Shown here piece by piece: positions 34,460-46,604 of a DNA stretch of 64,000 nt; the stretch's first letter is position 1; each line of letters begins with the position of its first letter. The DNA lies in contig CM047805.1 of assembly GCA_026214975.1 (NCBI GenBank), forward strand, positions 186,311,333-186,375,332. The letters run 5' to 3'. This DNA is from Gentiana macrophylla (Eukaryota; Streptophyta; Magnoliopsida; Gentianales; Gentianaceae). The position numbers and the translations under genes are program-made. Under the pieces are notes generated by a model. That model worked only from the letters and a program-made list of their open reading frames with translations. It was not told where the DNA came from and made no database searches.

Positions 34460-35559
34460 AAAGTACCGCCTATATTTTTCCTTTCCCTCTATTTTCTTTT
34501 TACTAGCATTTTTTTCCAGCTATATACGAACCTATTTATATATATATATACTAAGAGGAAATTCAAAGTGCGATCTTGTTTAAATGTAACATCAAATAAA
34601 AATATAAAGGAAAATGACATGTTAAAAAGATGTTGTGTGAAATTAATAAATAACATTTAGTTTGTTTGTATGAAATTACACCACATATAGCACCATTCTT
34701 CCAAAATACAGCAACATAGTGCAACAAAGCTGGATCAAATAACATGTTTCATTGTCATCTCAAATGGTGTGTTTTTTCACCCACGACAAAGAAACAAAAG
34801 GTTAAAAATCATTCAAAAACACAACCACAACTCCAAGCCTAAAATTTCAAGTTGTATCAGTAATCTACCAATGGATTTCATAGAAACAAACTATCCAATG
34901 TACAGAAAAGGGTAAAAAAAAGTAAAACATCATTAGATAGAAGAAAATTATATATTTACAACAACAAAAAATTTATCATAAAAAACACCTAAACTTACCA
35001 CTACTATCTTGATCTTGGAACAGCTGTTGAAAGCAAGGAATAATAGCCTAATCAATTCATTGAGCATCAAAAGTTCATTCCAAGTATATCAACCTGGCCT
35101 AACGAAACGGCAAAATAATTTGTCCTACTTTCCGTTGAAACCACACACATATGATATTAAAATTTAAAAGACATGAATACATATGTTTGAATGTTCTGTT
35201 CCAAATTAAAAATCAATTGCACAGCTGGAGCTGGAGCAGAGCACGATCACGAATCGACTAAGTCGTCATATTTATCAAATAGTAGAACTAATGCATCCAA
35301 ATACCATCAGTTGACATCATGCTCAAGTGAATATCAGTCGATACTCTTACCCCGCGGTTCACAGAAACACACGTCAAGCGAAGAAGAGATAGAAATCATT
35401 AAAAAAAAACACAACCAATGAATATGGCCAATTATATGGAAGTATAGCATACTAAGAGATCTGAGCAATACGTGGCATGATTTACCTCAACAATGTATGG
35501 TAATCATCATAACAAAGTGGAAGTTGATCTCTTTTAATTAAAGTTTTTCGAAATGTATA

Positions 35560-35745
35560 ACAATGAGCATGAGAATGATGCAAATTGACAATGAGCTACC
35601 CTCTTACTATGTATCCTTAGCGAGCATGTCAATATTGCAGCCTTTCTTCTAAGAGATTTACTTAGAATTCTGCTCCTCTCATCTTCAGATGTCTCAACAT
35701 CAGATCTTCTTACTCTGTCATATTCTTGAGTTAAGCTTACATCTG
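35560..35745 (-). pseudogene. SEC14-like (SFH) phosphatidylinositol transfer protein exon fragment
   Basis: The minus strand reads EYDRVRRSDVETSEDERSRI then SLRRKA and KRVAHCQFAS. Plant SEC14-nodulin (SFH) proteins start with an ERRSDFENSEDERRTRIGSLKKKA-type block followed by a basic stretch and S-x-S-IED. The resemblance is clear for about 35 residues and blurs after that. A plausible acceptor (tttgtcag, just above 35745) precedes it, but the CRAL-TRIO lipid-binding domain that should follow is absent over the next 1 kb. This is a gene fragment or a displaced exon, not a working gene. Confidence 0.4.
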
Positions 35746-35879
35746 ACAAAATATTTGAGTAAAAATGAGCACATGACTAAGTGCACTGAACTCCTTCAAG
35801 AAAATTCACTTGACATATACAATTTCCAGATCTATGATCTAGAAAGACTTGCTCAAATACCTGTCATTGTTGGTTAACT

Positions 35880-37750
35880 ACAATACTCTGTTCCCCAAAG
35901 TCTCAGAATCACCTTCATCATGAGAAAGAAAAATACTAACAATCACACCGAAGCCAGAAGATTATAAATTTCTTCCAGAAATCATGAAAGAAAAATACTC
36001 ACAATCACACCGTCTTACTGTCATGTTGTAGTGTGGCACTTGTAATGTCAAACTGGTGTAGAGCTAAATTACCCGAAGGGATTGATTAAATCATATTCGG
36101 GTTTTGATCAACTCAAATTGGGTTAGAGGCGTTATCGTTTTTTATTTCTCACAGCATAATGTCCATTTGCATTCAAGTCTATTGATTGACGGCTTAGCAA
36201 AACCAATAGGAATCTAAAAGATAAAAACAAAGGGGAGAGGAACGAAGAAAGCATTACGTACTTTCAAATTGCTGTCAACTTCTGGAAATATAAAAGCATC
36301 GGTTGTAGCAGGACCTAATTCAAAGCAGCAGATCATTCCAAAAGATATCATATAGATTGAATATATGCAAAATGTCAAGAAAATGGAACATATGTCTAAA
36401 ATGTCAAAAGAAATGCACAACAGAAAGGTGATGAGTAGTTTAGATGATGCAGTCTGCGTTGAGTGAGATTTTTTTCTGTCCAGATCAGTGTATCCCTTTG
36501 ATCCGATCCATGATTTCGGAATCGGTGAACATTAGAAGAAACCCTCTGCAGTTTATAATTAAATTAAGACAAAACATGTGAACTCCAAGAAATAAAATAC
36601 AAACATCCATCCAAAACATAATACATATAAGAAGTCCAAACACAAAAGAAACTCATTGTGTGATGAAAAGCATATGTATTAGTGAAAACCAATTAAGCAA
36701 CATAACTTTCATAGAACATAGGATAAAGAATAAGAGAAAAGTTGTACTAAAGACTTTCCTATTGCAACTTACATGTCAATATTCATTTGACTCTGAAGTG
36801 GCCACGGAGTATCATCAAATTCCTCATACAGCATTTTGCACCCAGGATTAGAAATAAGCTGCTAGAGGAAATGGAAAGAGATTAGTAGTTTTTTTTTCTT
36901 TTTGAAATCCAGCCATCAATATTTTTTACTGAACACACATAAGTAGCTCCACCGAAAACTTAATTTTATGATGAAGCCACCATCCCGTCAAATGCATGTA
37001 AAACCTAAACAAATGTAAGTTCACATTGCCAAAATGCAAACAGAAAGATAAAAGAAATAATTTTGAAAAAGAAATATTAGCAAGATAAATCAATTGTTTT
37101 ACTTATGCCAAACAACAACAAAAACTACTTCAATGAATCAACCAAATTTGTTTCATTGTCAATGTACTTCAATGAATCAACTAACTTTGTTTCATTCTGA
37201 ATCTGCTATATTTGCTCCTGATAGCTGAGATTATTGCAGTTGCAGTCCAAGTAACCGTCATTAAGATAAACTCATAAGTTTAGGAACATAATATCCTAAA
37301 ACAAAATAGTCCGATTGCTGAAGTTTGGGATTGTAATCATTGACTCGGTGAAAAGGTCATTTAGAAGCATTGTAGTCGATAATCATAATGTTTGACATAA
37401 GTATTGTAAGCATTTCTCAAACTCACAAACCTCAATAACCACAACATTGTGAAATGGATGTGGTTCTTCTCTTAGGCTGCAACTATAAAACATAGTGAAA
37501 CATATGTATTTCTTCTTTAGCAGCTCTTTTTCATTACGTTGAAACAATCACACAGAGACAATCCCGACCAGTATTTGGACTAATCATTGTATGGTTATAA
37601 AGTATTTCTGAAAAGATTACAGATTTGCATACATGAACAATCTAATAAAAAATCACCAAAGAAAGAGATACACTGATCTGGACAGAAACCAAAAGAACTG
37701 TAAAAGAATGTCCTTTCCTCTGACCTTTCAACAAAAAGTCATTTCCTCTG
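35880..37750. other. AT-rich region without an identifiable gene
   Basis: Only short ORFs occur (36214-36420 minus, 36660-36851 plus, 37633-37824 plus), none with a domain I recognise. It could be intron of a minus-strand transcript reaching from the repeats near 38 kb to the SFH-like exon at 35.7 kb, but I cannot show this. Confidence 0.3.
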
Positions 37751-37755
37751 ACCTT

Positions 37756-38192
37756 TCAAAACCAAAAGGCAGCCATGTTTACTATTCAAAGCCGATTCTA
37801 GCCGTTTTCCCTGTTTACTGTTGACAAAGCCGATTCTAGCCGTTTTCCCGACTGCCCACATCATCGCTCTGCATCCCTACTTGAAAACAAATATTTGCAT
37901 CAGCTGTGAAGCAAAAATCGAAATGGCAGAAATTAAAATCGCCTTTGTTACCTAAAAAAAAATCGCCTTTGAAGCAAAATATGGTTCAATAAAACCAAAA
38001 GGCAGCCATGTTTACTATTGACAAAGCCGATTCTTGCCGTTTTCCCGACTGCCCACATCATCGCTCTGCATCCCTACTTGAAAACAAATATTTGCATCAG
38101 CTGTGAAGCAAAATTCGAAATTGCAGAAATTAAAATCACCTTTGTTACCTCTAAAAAAATCGCCTTTGAAGCAAAATATGGTTCGTGCAAAT
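37756..38192. repeat. Tandem duplication of about 200-235 bases
   Basis: Copy 1 at about 37756-37990 and copy 2 at about 37993-38185 both start aaaccaaaaggcagccatg and run through gccgttttcccgactgccca, catcgctctgcatcc and gcatcagctgtgaagcaaa. Copy 1 also contains an internal 40-base repeat (aaagccgattctagccgtt twice, at 37789 and 37827). The copies are nearly identical, so the event is young. Confidence 0.8.
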
Positions 38193-38812
38193 AGAAAGGC
38201 AGTTCCCCTGATTTCAAGACCTTGAACGTGGAGATGGGAAGTTTTTGTTCAGGTAATGGAAGTAGAATCATTGGATACGTGTAACTGGAAGAGGAGAATC
38301 GTGGGTTTATTGGAAGGAGGAGAATCGTGGGTTGCCGGTTGGGAGAGCCGTGGCATTCCAGACTTCCAGTGGGTCCTTCTATTGCGAGAATCATTTTGTT
38401 ATTGCTTTATTATTTTCATTTATTTATTTATTTGGGAAAACCCGGGTTTGGACCGGGTAATTGTGAAAAAGCGAATTCGATTTTGCAGTTATTTTCTTAA
38501 AAATATATAATAAGATATATCTTATACTTAGTCGATTATTCAAGATGCATGATGATGATTTTAACTAATAAACATGTAGAAACATTTTTTAAAAGGAAAC
38601 AGAAAATTAAAAAAAAAAAGAAAAGAAAAATAGAATACGTGAAATATGACGTTAGGTGAAGTGATAGTATAGATGGTAAGAAATTTTTTAAATTATCTCA
38701 AAAAAATACTCAGGATCCTTTTCTCTACCGATCCACACATCCCCTTACTTACATATTTCATTTAACCAATAAAGAAAGAAAGCTCTAAATTAGATTATGT
38801 AGCCCCATTTCC

Positions 38813-38831
38813 ACACACACACACACACACA
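38813..38831 (+). repeat. (AC)n microsatellite
   Basis: Nine or so AC units. A simple sequence repeat. Confidence 0.85.
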
Positions 38832-39414
38832 AACACTTCAAATGCCAGGAAAAAAAAAGACGGTTGGTTGAGGAGTCAAAATACTCAGCCTCTAGTCTAT
38901 AACATGTCAAAAACAATAAAATGTGTCTCGCTCCTCGTGCTTTGCAACAATGCCAATCTTCAAAATATGCAATATGGAACCTGCTAGAACTATGAAGATT
39001 CAGTATCTTCTTCCCACACGGCTATGTCAATGTTGTTGATGGTTTGAAAAAATCTGCCTTGAAAATAAGGGCCTTGATTTCTTTAGAACATATATGTGAT
39101 AGGGACCATGTTGCATTTCTTGTTGCTACGCTTGATTTAAATCAAGAGTACCATTACCATTCGATCATTGTTCAACATCTGCCACCTCCATTTTTATTAT
39201 AATCCATCAGAATGGTATTATTGAAGTACTCCAACGATAGAAACAAAAACACAACAAAACAAAAACATGGAATATGGACATTTAGTTACACCTTGAATGT
39301 GAAGGGGTGAATTCGTAAATAGGTTAGTCATTCAAAGGTCTTTGTACTCAATATGGAATCAAACACATGAAGCCAAAAATTCCTTCAGAAATAAGCTACC
39401 AACAAAGAAGCAAT

Positions 39415-39677
39415 TTAAATACCAACAATGTTCCGATTTGTCTGTCATTTTAACAATTTACGTTTTTCCCATATAATCTCTTACTTTCAAAAAGAAATGA
39501 CAAATGTTGTATTTAATGCTCTATATTTCTCACTATTTGACTTTATTTTGTCACCAGCAATTGCAACTACGTTTATTGATATGAGAAAGAAAGGGAAATT
39601 AAGTCCATTTAATGTAAAAATAGATCATTTATTGAGTTTTCTCAATTAATGTGAAACGGTAAATTAGGGACGGAGGT
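39415..39677. mobile_element. Possible degraded Stowaway-like MITE
   Basis: The right edge reads gggacggaggtagta, the mirror of the Stowaway end CTCCCTCCGTCCC next to TA. A faint counterpart (gttccgatttgtctgtcattt) lies near 39428, and the interior is AT-rich. The left boundary is uncertain. Confidence 0.4.
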
Positions 39678-39733
39678 AGTACAAAATTTCCAATTCATAC
39701 CTTTGGATTCATACATTTGAATGTGATCAAGGA

Positions 39734-39858
39734 TCAGGAGCCTTGATCCCGGGGAATCTTGACATCTCTTAGAGTATGAACAAACAAAACCGCAAGAGCC
39801 CTATTTCCAACTGCAATTCTTTTGGCCCCTTCAGCTGTTTCACATTGATCCAAGCATC
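39734..39858 (-). CDS. Terminal exon of an unidentified minus-strand gene
   Basis: After a good acceptor (ttgattcag) the minus strand encodes 40 residues ending in TGA: CLDQCETAEGAKRIAVGNRA followed by LAVLFVHTLRDVKIPRDQGS. Composition and codon use look coding. I do not recognise the protein. Candidate upstream exons lie near 41020-41085 and 45110-45200, with a copia element inserted between them. Phase 2 entry is inferred from the reading frame. It might instead belong to a pseudogene. Confidence 0.35.
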
Positions 39859-41019
39859 CTGAATCAACCCAAACACATAGAACTTTGTCAGCAAATAGCT
39901 CACCGGAAAGTTAAATATTCAAGAAGCACACAACCATACAACCAGACCGAGGATATGGACTGACGCAAAGGAAAGCGTACAACCCGGGAATTTATCCATT
40001 AACAATAGAACCCTGTTATTTATGCAACTTGTCAAAGAGTTAGCTGTGGAAAACAAAAAGAACCTATAACAAACACCATCATTTCCATAGACTTGAATGT
40101 GGAGTGGATAGTATCAAATCTTGGAGTTTTGCATCCAAATAAGAAACTGAAGCATACCAATTAAGTACCTGATGAAGTCATGCAAGTTTTTCTTGTCAGA
40201 AATGCATGTTTCCCTAATGTAATTTGACCTATGGTAGGGTCTATCACCATTCATATTGAAGTACTAAAAAGCACAACATAAGTGCTTAACGTCCACACTT
40301 TTATTTAAATTGTAGAAAATTTGATTGATTAAAAGGCTAAAACGCATTTTACTGAAAATACATAAACTTGATTATTGGTGACTGAAGGTTAGACTCACTA
40401 AAAGAGTGTTAAACAAACGGTGAGCAGAAAAGGGAAGAACTACCAAGGCTTAATCAATAGTAGAATCCGGTACATCATCGAATCTGACTCCGGCCGTCCA
40501 ACACAACATTCATTTCATTTAATCAAATGTGCCCTGACATTGACATTTACCGGAACTAATATGAAATCGCTAGCGTCAGGATAAAATTGCGTCTGCACAA
40601 ATTTCAGTTCTAATTCCTAAATACAAAAAAATATAATAAAAAATAACAAAATCATATCAACTGCGGATAAAAAAAATTCACACATGGGACTTAATCGAAC
40701 CAAATTGCAGAAAATAAATAGATGAGAGTCTCATTGGTGAGCACACACAACGGCCGCAACTTTAATTTCTCTCCCATGCTTCTTTGTATAGCTCAGCGCG
40801 CTAGCCGTGTAAACGCTTTTATCTGAAAGTAAGCAATCTTGGAGGAAAAAGCTCATTGCTTTGTAAGATCAGATCTTAATAAGAACGGGAACCTGCATGG
40901 AGAGGGTGGTGAAAAAAGATTATTTCATCAAATATTTAAACACATAGTGCACAGGAATACCCTTCATTATTCAGAGAAAAAAATACATATCTCAACACCT
41001 TACTTTTTAAGCATCTGGA

Positions 41020-41083
41020 GCACCCTTTTGATCGCACGCATGGACCTGTTCAGCCGTTGTTAGAAAATTCATTGGAACCTGAG
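41020..41083 (-). other. Candidate exon next to the copia insertion
   Basis: On the minus strand an acceptor-like tctcag at about 41078 is followed by an open stretch (VPMNFLTTAEQVHACDQKGAPDA) ending in TAA, with other frames also open. It lies about 10 bases from the copia LTR at 41094. Splicing to the exon at 39858 would need a frame I could not settle. Weak evidence only. Confidence 0.2.
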
Positions 41084-41093
41084 ACTGGCCAAG

Positions 41094-41609
41094 TGTTGGA
41101 ATAGATAGACAAAACACAGATAAAACCCTTGAGTCGTGCTCGAAATGCACTGTCCTAAAGAAACTATTTCAAGGGATTGAAATATTTCCCCAGGATAAAA
41201 CAAGTCTTCCCCTTTAAAGAGAGGGAACATGAACAACAAAATTGATATCCAGCATTATAAAATCAAAATGAAAACTTTCTGATCAATTTTTCTTGGCAAA
41301 TTATTTCTCAAAGTGTAATGCTAACGTTACTGCCCCTTCCACCTCTAAAGCCAATCACCACTATTTATACATATATACCCCAACGGCCAACAAAGTCAAG
41401 TAATTGGATAGACTCACGTTAAACAGATATGATCTGATCACTTCTTCCATAATTTTAGGAATCAGTTGTAGGCTATATATTAAATATATTGACTCAGTAA
41501 AAGATATTTTCAAAATAATATCCAGATAAATAAAATAAAATAATTTACCATTTATCTTAAAAATAAATATAAATCAAATATTTTGAAATATTAATGATTT
41601 AATACAACA
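41094..41609 (-). repeat. 3' LTR of the gag-only copia element
   Basis: 516 bases, TG...CA on the plus strand. It differs from the right LTR by about three positions: an A-run length difference near its right end and a cagt/caag difference near 41500. Contains a TATA-like 'atttatacatatat' region. Confidence 0.92.
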
Positions 41610-41621
41610 ATCCCCACTCAT

Positions 41622-43010
41622 TTCAAAATGTTCTAAAGAAAGAGTAATGCTGGATTATACGAGTGCAACGTAATAAGCTTGGTGTCTTTTGGACTATGAA
41701 CCAAACTTTGACTGATAAAACATGACTTACACAATTATCGGTGAAATGTAAAGTTTCTATGAACCAATAATATTTAGTGTCACCGGAGATTTCATCAATC
41801 AATGCAACCCATTATTTTGTTGTTCAACGCGTTTTTTGCGCCAATAAGCCATCTTGCTGGCGCTGGTTATTCATGAGAGCTCTAAAGATTGTGGCCATAA
41901 AATCTTATAGGAGCGGCCCACTCCACTCTCATATAGGTGAATCCATCAAGTGTATCCTCGTCATTAATACACCACCCTTAAGGAATATGAATTCATTAAG
42001 AGTTTAAAACTCAACCTCACAACTCGTAGCAGTCAAGCACCCATTGTGCTTCAGTGTCAATATTGACTTGTTATTACCCATATGAACCTACTTCATGGGA
42101 TCTCCAATCACATAGGTTGGGTTTCCATCTCTATTGACATACAATTGGCCTAAGTCTCGTTTACTTCGAAGTATTTTTCTTTACAGCATTGTTAATCTGC
42201 CACATTTGATTCTTTTGACAAACTCATTGGAATTCCATTATTTCACAATTGTTAAACGACATTGTCTCTCAATTTAAGACTTATAATTATTCACAATAAA
42301 TATAGTTGCCTCACAACCATAATTAAACATTCCCATGTTTTAGCACTTACACCAAAGATGTACACATAGCCAAGAGTGAACTTACCAAAAGATTATTTTA
42401 TTCAACATGCTTATAAACATCGGTAGATGAAAAGCTCAAATCATTAGTAATTCAACCCCACGGCTTACAGGTATATATTTTCCTTTTGTTCACAGTAGTA
42501 CTTCAAGCACAAATATATCATAATAATGAACAGTACTCCTACAAATTATGACCACGACTTCATTTACTTTATTGCAGATGAAAGTCACCATAGCAAACTG
42601 CTCAAAATACGTGCGGCTACAACACAACTTCAGCACTTAAATCAAATTATGCAAAGGAGAAAACCCGAGAGAGGAGACAAAAATAATTTGATGCAATAAT
42701 TTATACTCATGAACGCAATCCGCCACAAAAGAAACAACAATTTATTTAAGAGTTTTGATCCATACAAATCAAAGTCTAAAATCAAAACCGACAATTCTTA
42801 AAACTTCAAAATAGAACAAAATTTCTATCCTAATTCTTTATTCAAATTCAAAAGGCACTCCATGCCCAAAGCAGAACTTGGCATTTTAAGCGAGATCATG
42901 CAAATCGTTCACTACCTCAAAGAATATTCAACACATAAAGCCCATGATTACAATAGCCTTTGCCTACAAAAACATTATTTTTGGTCATGACAATTTTATC
43001 GATTCAAATG
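41622..43010 (-). other. Non-coding interior of the gag-only copia element
   Basis: Where pol should be, about 1.39 kb has no ORF above 76 residues and no integrase, RT or RNase H motif that I can find on either strand. It is AT-rich and looks unrelated to pol rather than a decayed pol. Confidence 0.65.
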
Positions 43011-44189
43011 TCACTTTAACACCCACTTTTCCCAAAGAGCCACAGAAACCAAATTGCTTCTAATTTCTGGGACATGTAACACATTATTTAGGACCAAAGT
43101 TTTTCCCGAAGTAAGCTTCAGAATAACTTTGCCTCTACCCAAGACCTTAGCAGTTCTTGAGTCTCCAAGATAAACAACTTCATTTTCATCTCCTACGAAC
43201 TTATACGAAGAAAATGATTCTTCATTTCCACAAATATGCCGTGTAGCGCCAGAGTCAATTACCCATTCCTTTTCAGATGCTACAATATTCACTTGAGAAA
43301 TGATAGCAGCAATAATATCATCTCCTTCATCTCCTTCGGCTAGGTTAGCCTTAGGAGGATTAGTTTTATCACCATTGTTTATTACTTTCTTTCGACATTG
43401 GGGAGCATGATGACCCGGTTTTCCACAAACAAAACAAGTACCTTTCTTTTTCTTAAATCCAGGATGATTAGGCTTGTAGTTTTGGGAAATATTATCATAC
43501 CTTTTATTGTTGCTTTGTACCAGATTTGCTTTTAGAGTCATCTCCTTAGCTTTAGCAGCAATTGACTCCTTTCGGTTGGTGTCTTCAATTAGAATGTGAG
43601 TCACCATCTCATCAACAGTGAAACATTTCTCTTATGCTTGGTGCTTTTTGTAGTCATTCCACGAGTCCGCGACTTTTCTATCAAGACCCTGCAAAGAAAT
43701 TTGTCTGTAGCGCAATCTCCTCAGCTTTCAAATCTTCCAGCAGTTTTTGATACTCATTAATTTGAACCTTAATTTCCTTCTCATCAGTCATCTGCCAGTG
43801 ATAAAATTTTCCTACCACAAATTTTTGCTTGGTAGCATCTTCAGCAGTAAACTTTTTAATCAAAGCTTCCCAGATAGTTTTAGCTTCCTTACAAGTGCAA
43901 TAAACATCAAACAACTCATTAGAAATTGTTTGCAAAATGGTGTGACGACATACCTTATTGGCATATTGCCAAGATTCTTTTGTCTTGTCATCAGCATCAA
44001 TTTTCGGCTCTGAGTCTGTTAGAGCGTGAGCAACCCCATGGACATCAAGAAGAGAGAACACACGTTGTTGCCAACGTTTAAAATTTTCATTAGCGAAAAT
44101 CTCAATATTCGATACATCAGGGAACGGTTTGGCACAAGACACTGTGACAGGAAAAACAGAAGAACCAGCAGGAGGGGAATTTGTAGCCA
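43011..44189 (-). pseudogene. Copia Gag plus start of protease (frame broken)
   Basis: The minus strand starts with ATG at 44189 (MATNSPPAGSSVFPV). The UBN2-type gag domain shows FKRWQQRVFSLLDVHGVAHAL, TILQTISNELFDVYCTCKEA and IWEALIKKFTAEDATKQKFVV. The frame is lost near 43684 and a TAA interrupts DSWNDYKKHQA/EKCFTVDEM near 43633. After that come FVCGKPGHHAPQC (a CCHC zinc knuckle, about 43440-43400) and WVIDSGATRHICGNEESF (protease DSGA active site, about 43265). The frame closes at 43011, shortly after the protease (LVSVALWEKWVLK). Gag would package the RNA; the breaks mean this copy cannot make a full Gag. Confidence 0.88.
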
Positions 44190-44237
44190 TTGTAAATTTT
44201 TGTCTGTCTATATATGAAGAGGATAGTTTCTTTAGAT

Positions 44238-44754
44238 TGTTGGAATAGATAGACAAAACACAGATAAAACCCTTGAGTCGTGCTCGAAATGCACTGTCCT
44301 AAAGAAACTATTTCAAGGGATTGAAATATTTCCCCAGGATAAAACAAGTCTTCCCCTTTAAAGAGAGGGAACATGAACAACAAAATTGATATCCAGCATT
44401 ATAAAATCAAAATGAAAACTTTCTGATCAATTTTTCTTGGCAAATTATTTCTCAAAGTGTAATGCTAACGTTACTGCCCCTTCCACCTCTAAAGCCAATC
44501 ACCACTATTTATACATATATACCCCAACGGCCAACAAAGTCAAGTAATTGGATAGACTCACGTTAAACAGATATGATCTGATCACTTCTTCCATAATTTT
44601 AGGAATCAGTTGTAGGCTATATATTAAATATATTGACTCAAGAAAAGATATTTTCAAAATAATATCCAGATAAATAAAATAAAATAATTTACCATTTATC
44701 TTAAAAAATAAATATAAATCAAATATTTTGAAATATTAATGATTTAATACAACA
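44238..44754 (-). repeat. 5' LTR of the gag-only copia element
   Basis: 517 bases, almost identical to 41094-41609. On the minus strand it is followed directly by atctaaagaaactatcc, which does not match the usual initiator tRNA-Met primer site. Confidence 0.92.
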
Positions 44755-45104
44755 CCAAGTTCATACAGAAACTAAAATTAACCAAGGAACATTTAAACAT
44801 TGACAATAAGAACATCTAGTAAATAAGAGACAGCATATCACTTGTAAGCTAGCTTGGAAAATTATTCACTTGTAGAAATTCACCAATTAAGAGGCATAAA
44901 AATCATGAAATGATCATAAAATTACATAGAGATTAGTGTTTACCCAAACCCTGACAATTATTCACTTAGCATAGTTATAGTACTTGAAGCTTAGAGGAAG
45001 GGAACCGGTGCCTACAAATAAACCCTGACAGTAGATATACACTCAACTATTCTGCGTTATTATATATATAACGGATATCAAGATATGCTTTCGATTGGCT
45101 ACTT

Positions 45105-45202
45105 ACCGGAAAACCATCATCTTCATAAGATTTGAATTTTTGCAGATGAAGTGATGATAGTATAAGCCTCTGCGACAACTGCCATTTGAACTTTGAAATG
45201 TT
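45105..45202 (-). other. Candidate exon of an unidentified minus-strand gene
   Basis: The minus strand has a stretch ending ...GATGATGGTTTTCCG before a consensus donor GTAAGT. One frame is open and reads KWQLSQRLILSSLHLQKFKS followed by YEDDGFP; the other frames are also largely open. An upstream leader-like region follows at 45600-45960. Not recognised. Confidence 0.25.
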
Positions 45203-46153
45203 CCCTTAACCAAACAGAAGAACAAACCAAAGATGAAAGCAAACAAACTCAAGAAACAAAATCTATATTTTCCTTAGCCACAAGTGAAGAAATACTAATA
45301 CAATGCAACAACTTTGCTTCAGTGCATGAGAAGCAATTATGAATGTAGATGGACATATTCTACAATTTATCTGGTATGCAAAATAAATGTAAATTCTTCG
45401 ATAAAACATTATAAATAATAGCTTATAGAAGGCACCGTTGTTGGACGCTGTCAAAATATTGGTCTGATAAGCAGTCATTGTAACCAAACTCACAAAATCT
45501 AAAAAACATCCTTCCATAAACAATCAACAGAATGGCGAATGGGGCTTAAATCATTAGGAAAAAATGGAATCACGGAAAGATATTGTGCATTTTAAACATC
45601 CAAAGCTACCGGATTACCGCCGATGATCAAACTTCTAAATCTTTCGATCGATCTGTTTTCAGGAATATGTTGACATTTGGGATATAAAATATTTGAATCT
45701 GATGATAAAAAGCCTGCCGATGTTATAGAGTTTTGAGGAGATGATAACGTGGGAGTCGTAACGATTTGATGATAGTAACGTTGCCGAGATTACAGGGTTG
45801 TGTTGAAGTTGTTGAGGGAAAATAATGATTTCGTCTGGTTTTTCGTTCGGATATATGGCTTCCGTATCTACTGTTTTTTTGTTTTGTTTTTCTACTGATA
45901 TGGCTTCCATAGTTTTTTATTCTTTTCTGTTTTTTAGCAGTATAGATTATCAATGTAGACATTATTTGTTTTTCAAAAAAGAAACAGTAGTTATTATTAT
46001 TATTTATTAACGGTGGATATTATTATATTTTGTTTGTACAACTGGCAATTTTTTTTAACAGGTATAAAGCGGGTCGATCTACGGGTCTGGGTCAAAACTG
46101 AGGGTAATTGGGTTAAATGTGCTCCTCTTTATATATATAGATAGATATATATA

Positions 46154-46604
46154 GAGGAAGGGTTTTAACCCAATTACCCGTTAATTGACCCGAAAAATAC
46201 ACTGCAAAAACCGTTTTCAATATTCGATAACCCGCTAAAAATAAAAGATAAATCTTATTAAAAACGGATCATGGAATAGTGGGGAGTTAGAATGGAAGTT
46301 GTGGTAATAGTGGGTTGGTTAATTTCTTTTTATTAGTGGTGATAGCTTAAAATTTCTTTTTAATTTCTTTCACTTATATAGAGGAAGGGTTTTAACCCAA
46401 TTACCCGTTAATTGACCCGGAAAATACACTGCAAAAACCGTTTTCAATATCCGATAACCCGCTAAAAATAAAAGATAAATCTTATTAAAAAACGGATCAT
46501 GGAATAGTGGGGAGTTAGAATGGAAGTTGTGGTAATAGTGGGTTGGTTAATTTCTTTTTATTAGTGGTGATAGCTTAAAATTTCTTTTTTAATTTCTTTC
46601 ACTC
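46154..46604 (+). repeat. Tandem duplication, period 227
   Basis: Copies at 46154-46380 and 46381-46604 both start gaggaagggttttaaccc and end in ...ttaatttctttcac. They differ at only a handful of positions (for example attcgataa/atccgataa and A or T run length). The first ~20 bases also have an inverted partner just upstream, near 46105-46135 (gtaattgggttaaatgtgctcctc). Confidence 0.85.

Larger units (their letters stand above)
41094..44754 (-). mobile_element. Gag-only Ty1-copia retrotransposon with intact LTRs and TSD
   Basis: Two near-identical LTRs (41094-41609 and 44238-44754, TGTTGG...ACAACA) bracket 2.63 kb. The perfect 5-bp duplication ccaag flanks the element (41089-41093, 44755-44759). 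A purine-rich tract on the minus strand (complement of atccccactcat, 41610-41621) adjoins the left LTR, so that LTR is 3' and the element is on the minus strand. The only coding part is gag with the start of protease; integrase, reverse transcriptase and RNase H are absent. This is a non-autonomous element that must have been mobilised in trans. Confidence 0.92.
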
